From positions 86,861 through 150,860 of the forward strand of contig JAKLJE010000010.1 in NCBI GenBank assembly GCA_023151315.1: a DNA stretch of 64,000 nt, in the 5' to 3' direction. This DNA is from Bacteroidia bacterium (lineage in GTDB: Bacteria > Bacteroidota > Bacteroidia > Palsa-965). Below are positions 61,562 through 64,000 of the stretch, one piece after another. Under the pieces are notes generated by a model. It was not told where the DNA came from. It did no database searches and was given only the letters and a program-made list of their open reading frames with translations. Each line of letters opens with the position of its first letter. Positions within the stretch are counted from its first letter, which is position 1. The position numbers and the translations under genes were made by a program.

Positions 61562-62341
61562 TCAGTTGTTGGTAAAGTCAGTTCTGAGAATAAGAAACTC
61601 TGTACGACCATTGATTAGTTTCTTTCTTTCTTTTTCTTCTTTTCTTTTAGTTTTTCTGATTTCGTAATCAGACCAAATGGGTTTAGAGTTACCATATCCC
61701 TTTGCTGACAGTCGATTTCTGTTTATGCCTTTGTTGGTCAGATAGTCCATTATTGCTTCTGCTCTTCTTTGCGACAGGCCTGTGCCGTGTTTAGCGTCGG
61801 CATCTCCGTGCTGAGCGATTTCAATTGTGCAGTTTTTATTCTTTAAAAGAAATTCAGCAAGTGAATCAAGGAATAAATACGACTCAGGTCGAAGTGTGGA
61901 TTGATCGATATCAAATCGTACTTGATTAGTCCTCAGAAATTGGCCTGGGATGTAAACACTGTCCGTTAAAGTAAAAGTCTGATCCATTAGTTGATCGTAA
62001 ATGAAAATGAAATCATTGACTTTTATTTTGTGTCTGTCCACAATAAACAGAGTGTCACCGGATGGCGGGTTCGTTTTGATATGATATATCTGTTTTTCCT
62101 CAGTGGTCAAGGTGTCATACTTTATGATGATACTGTCATTGGAAACGAAGTAGTGTCCACTTCGGTTGTATTCAGCCATACATGTAAACCAATGATATTT
62201 TACAACTCCACTGCTGTCAAACGTGTAAGAGACACCTGAAAGACTTTTTGGCGATCGCCAGCTTCCTGTCACATTTTCTGACTGTCCGAACAAGTGAACT
62301 GTCAGGTAAAGTAGTCCGAATGTTAAGTATAGTCTTATCAT
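61562..62341 (-). CDS. OmpA-domain exported protein
   Basis: A 259-residue protein from ATG 62341 (MIRLYLTFGLLYLTVHLFGQ, signal peptide). The N-terminal 130 residues contain GSWRSPKSLSGVSYTFDSSG and IKYDTLTTEEKQIYHIKTN, a lipocalin-like beta region; the C-terminal OmpA domain has SYLFLDSLAEFLLKNKNCTI and LSQRRAEAIMDYLTNKGINRNRL near 195-217, which binds peptidoglycan. It sits between attC-like sites b and c. Confidence 0.8.
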   Translation of the reverse strand: MIRLYLTFGLLYLTVHLFGQSENVTGSWRSPKSLSGVSYTFDSSGVVKYHWFTCMAEYNRSGHYFVSNDSIIIKYDTLTTEEKQIYHIKTNPPSGDTLFIVDRHKIKVNDFIFIYDQLMDQTFTLTDSVYIPGQFLRTNQVRFDIDQSTLRPESYLFLDSLAEFLLKNKNCTIEIAQHGDADAKHGTGLSQRRAEAIMDYLTNKGINRNRLSAKGYGNSKPIWSDYEIRKTKRKEEKERKKLINGRTEFLILRTDFTNN

Positions 62342-62352
62342 TTCATTAATGT

Positions 62353-62436
62353 CACTGACGTTTTGTGGATTGTGCCACGCGCGTTTCCTTGAAATAAATA
62401 TACGTAAAAGCACATAGAGCCAATGCGCTGTTAGAG
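62353..62436. repeat. attC-like repeat b
   Basis: 84 bp between the OmpA and downstream lipoprotein genes. Outer ends CACTGACG and GTTAGAGG resemble the R'' and R' boxes of attC sites (R-Y-Y-Y-A-A-C and G-T-T-R-R-R-Y), with partial complementarity inside. Confidence 0.5.
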
Positions 62437-62441
62437 GTAGT

Positions 62442-63197
62442 TCATTTGACACGGATGAAGTAATTATCCTTCAGTACGTAAGTGTACTTTTCTTGTGTTG
62501 TTTTTTCGGGTCCGGCTCCGCTATTTGTTCCGCCTGACTGAAACTGTAAGACACATTTCTGGATTGAGATCGTTTTGTTCGAATAGTAGATTTTGTAAAC
62601 AGTCATTTTCTGACCCTCGTCTATGGCAGCAGCACACCACCAATCATAGGTGTAAATGGTAAGGAGTGAGAGATACAGTTCCTTACGATCAAGATTCCAT
62701 ATGCTCATGTTTTCATACGACTCGCTATAGGCTTCGTAGTTGGGGCACAAATTGATTGATCTGTAATAACTGCACTTAATAATCAACTCCTCGTTTCCAA
62801 TTCCATCGATTTGTCCTCGTTCGAACGTATATCTGGTGGTTTCATATCCGGTATGCATTCCAAGATTATACTCCAACCAGGTTCCTAAGAACAGCAGCCA
62901 TACTTCCCATTTTTGTCCGGACTTAACGGCGATCATAATTGTATCTTGGTATGTACTGCTCGGAATTTGATTCTGCTTCTTGAAGATAATTGCATATGGT
63001 TTTTCAAGTGTATCCAGAATCTGAACCGAACGAAAATCCAAATGATCGACTACGGTTGGGATAACGGGAGCTGATTGTTTCAGTGTATCACCGAGAACGA
63101 AAACAACACCATTATTGTAGAAAGTTGTGTCTAAGTGATTATTCTGACAACTAATCGTCAGTGGAAAAAGCAACACAAAGAAAAGTACAGGTTTCAT
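62442..63197 (-). CDS. Lipoprotein of unknown function
   Basis: A 251-residue exported protein starting at ATG 63197; leader MKPVLFFVLLFPLTISC ends in a lipobox Cys at 17. The mature part has NGVVFVLGDTLKQSAPVIPT, KWEVWLLFLGTWLEYNLG and IDEGQKMTVYKIYYSNKTIS. No family recognised. The start lies 14 bases from the GTTAGAGG end of site a, the distance usual between a cassette boundary and its gene. Confidence 0.65.
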   Translation of the reverse strand: MKPVLFFVLLFPLTISCQNNHLDTTFYNNGVVFVLGDTLKQSAPVIPTVVDHLDFRSVQILDTLEKPYAIIFKKQNQIPSSTYQDTIMIAVKSGQKWEVWLLFLGTWLEYNLGMHTGYETTRYTFERGQIDGIGNEELIIKCSYYRSINLCPNYEAYSESYENMSIWNLDRKELYLSLLTIYTYDWWCAAAIDEGQKMTVYKIYYSNKTISIQKCVLQFQSGGTNSGAGPEKTTQEKYTYVLKDNYFIRVK

Positions 63198-63205
63198 TGA
63201 ATTAC

Positions 63206-63337
63206 CTCTAACGTTTTCGGGCTTTGCGTTCGGGCGGGTTTCGGAGCACAAAACTTCAATTTATTACTAAAGTTCATTAGAAGCACAAAACTCCAAGTTT
63301 GCTCGTCACCCCGCCTGACGCAAAACCCGTGTTATGC
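63206..63337. repeat. attC-like repeat a (clearest)
   Basis: 132 bp with strong imperfect dyad symmetry: CTCTAACG at one end and GTTATGCCC at the other, with the inner arms CGGGCTTTGCGTTC near 63218 and the complement of GACGCAAAACCCG near 63316 pairing, as do GGGCGGG and CCCCGCC. A central AT-rich segment forms the loop. This is the layout of an integron attC site. Confidence 0.6.
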
Positions 63338-63341
63338 CCAG

Positions 63342-63925
63342 TTATTTTCTTGTCAGTGCCCATTTTAGTTGTCCTTTTTGTATGTCCATACAAGTTCCGT
63401 CTTCGTCAGTTTCTTTGCAATCAATGTCGTAGATGAATAATGTGTCAACTTTAAACTCAAAGCAGTGAGTTAATTTTTCTTTTTCAGTTTTACCTAAATA
63501 GACAATGTCCACATCGCCCATTCCTGGGCCGATGTAGTCATTTTCTACAGCGTAAAATTTAATACTATCCAGTCCAGAAATTGTTCCGTCTGCATTTAAA
63601 GTTACAAAATTGTCACCGAGCATATATTGACCTTTGAATAATAAGTCCTCTGGTATTCCAATATTCTCTTTTGTCTTAACATAAACTTTGTCCCATATTT
63701 TCATTTTGTTACCATTGTCTAAAAAAACAATTTTTGTCGAGTCATTTTTATCATAGTCGGCTTTGAGGTAATAAGAATTGGCACTCTTAACAATGCGGAA
63801 GTCTGCACCTCCCTCATGATAAACGAAAGGGTAAGCTCTGTCTTTATAGGATTTTGGAACTTGAAAAAATTCCCCATCGTCTTGAGATTGTCTTGGAGAT
63901 TTAGTTTTTGTCAGAGTGCTGATTA
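63342..63925 (-). pseudogene. Hypothetical protein gene truncated at its 5' end by an IS
   Basis: Reading the minus strand, an open frame runs from about 63925 without a start codon (CIIISTLTKTKSPRQS, then FFQVPKSYKDRAYPFVYHEG) straight into the segment beginning MKIWDKVYVKTKENIG at 63704 and ends at 63342. Inside the IS end it meets a stop. The internal ATG at 63704 is therefore probably not the real start, and at least 74 codons upstream belong to the gene, whose original N-terminus was lost. The remaining 194 residues (with FVTLNADGTISGLDSIKFYA) match no family known to me. Confidence 0.7.
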
Positions 63926-63928
63926 TGA

Positions 63929-64000
63929 TGCACCCATAATTTAGGACAGGAGGTTAAGGTGGAAAATTAAACCACTAACTTACCTGAGCCATGGAAAAAA
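63929..64000 (+). mobile_element. Left end of an IS3-family-like element (partial)
   Basis: TGCACCCATAATTTAGGACA resembles the terminal inverted repeat of IS3/IS150-group elements (a TG-starting end with a TTNGGACA core). About 60 bases in, an ATG (63991, MEK) would begin the first transposase frame, cut by the window edge. No second end or target duplication can be seen. Confidence 0.5.

Noticed and set aside
1..64000. tRNA, rRNA, riboswitch or CRISPR loci
   Set aside because: No cloverleaf, rRNA segment, known riboswitch core or regularly spaced repeat-spacer array was recognised by eye; a covariance-model scan would be decisive.

Overview
The window is chromosomal DNA of a member of the Bacteroidota. 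Evidence for this: two secreted proteins with C-terminal type IX secretion sorting domains, a short RpoD-type sigma factor of 287 residues, a CcoN-CcoO fusion, DUF721 and YeeE pair proteins typical of the phylum, almost no Shine-Dalgarno sequences, and promoters of the TAnnTTTG type. No rRNA, tRNA or CRISPR array was recognised. Genes are dense (no gap above about 260 bp) and mostly housekeeping.

Layout. 1-9.7 kb: end of a secreted protein gene, a T9SS-exported agmatine-deiminase-like protein, DUF721 and HD genes, a RsmI-like methyltransferase with a low-molecular-weight phosphatase, a large propeller histidine kinase, a P460-like haem lipoprotein and a polytopic membrane protein. 9.7-25 kb: dnaA, a 5'-nucleotidase split into two genes, thioesterase, YigZ, EamA transporter, ribD, an acidic pRiA4b-like protein, miaA, arfB, an amidase, a GH18/CUB T9SS protein, LRR protein and a RluD-type synthase. 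25-29.5 kb: a sulfur island (two YeeE halves, rhodanese lipoprotein, persulfide dioxygenase-rhodanese, TauE exporter). 29.6-40.3 kb: a cbb3 oxidase block (ccoS, ccoNO, ccoQ, ccoP, ccoG, ccoH, safE-like, hemN, queD) with its copper ATPase ccoI, which carries a frameshift. 40.5-58.8 kb: FNR-type stress genes (eRF1-3-like, Usp), CDF exporter, ChaN, thioredoxin, GAPDH, rpoD, DegP, dapF operon, multihaem cytochrome, mltG. 58.8-64 kb: a different landscape of small lipoprotein, OmpA and LRR genes, all on the minus strand, separated by related inverted repeats that look like integron attC sites, and ending in an IS3-like element that has cut off the 5' end of a gene.

Regulation is the most interesting layer. 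(1) Five promoters (ccoS, ccoI leader, persulfide dioxygenase, TauE, Usp) each have an FNR/CRP-type palindrome centred exactly 41.5 bp upstream of the start point predicted from the -7 element, and the 40.4 kb intergenic region holds three such sites spaced 22 bp apart. This ties microaerobic respiration, copper loading, sulfide detoxification and stress protection into one regulon. (2) The ccoI leader folds into a terminator-like hairpin with a U7 tail just before the ATG, suggesting an FNR-activated RNA of about 90 nt; its loop is complementary to the 5' end of the persulfide-dioxygenase mRNA. (3) At eight genes the -7 element ends exactly four bases before the start codon, predicting leaderless mRNAs. 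These claims rest on reading the sequence and on known family and promoter rules; none was tested by computation.
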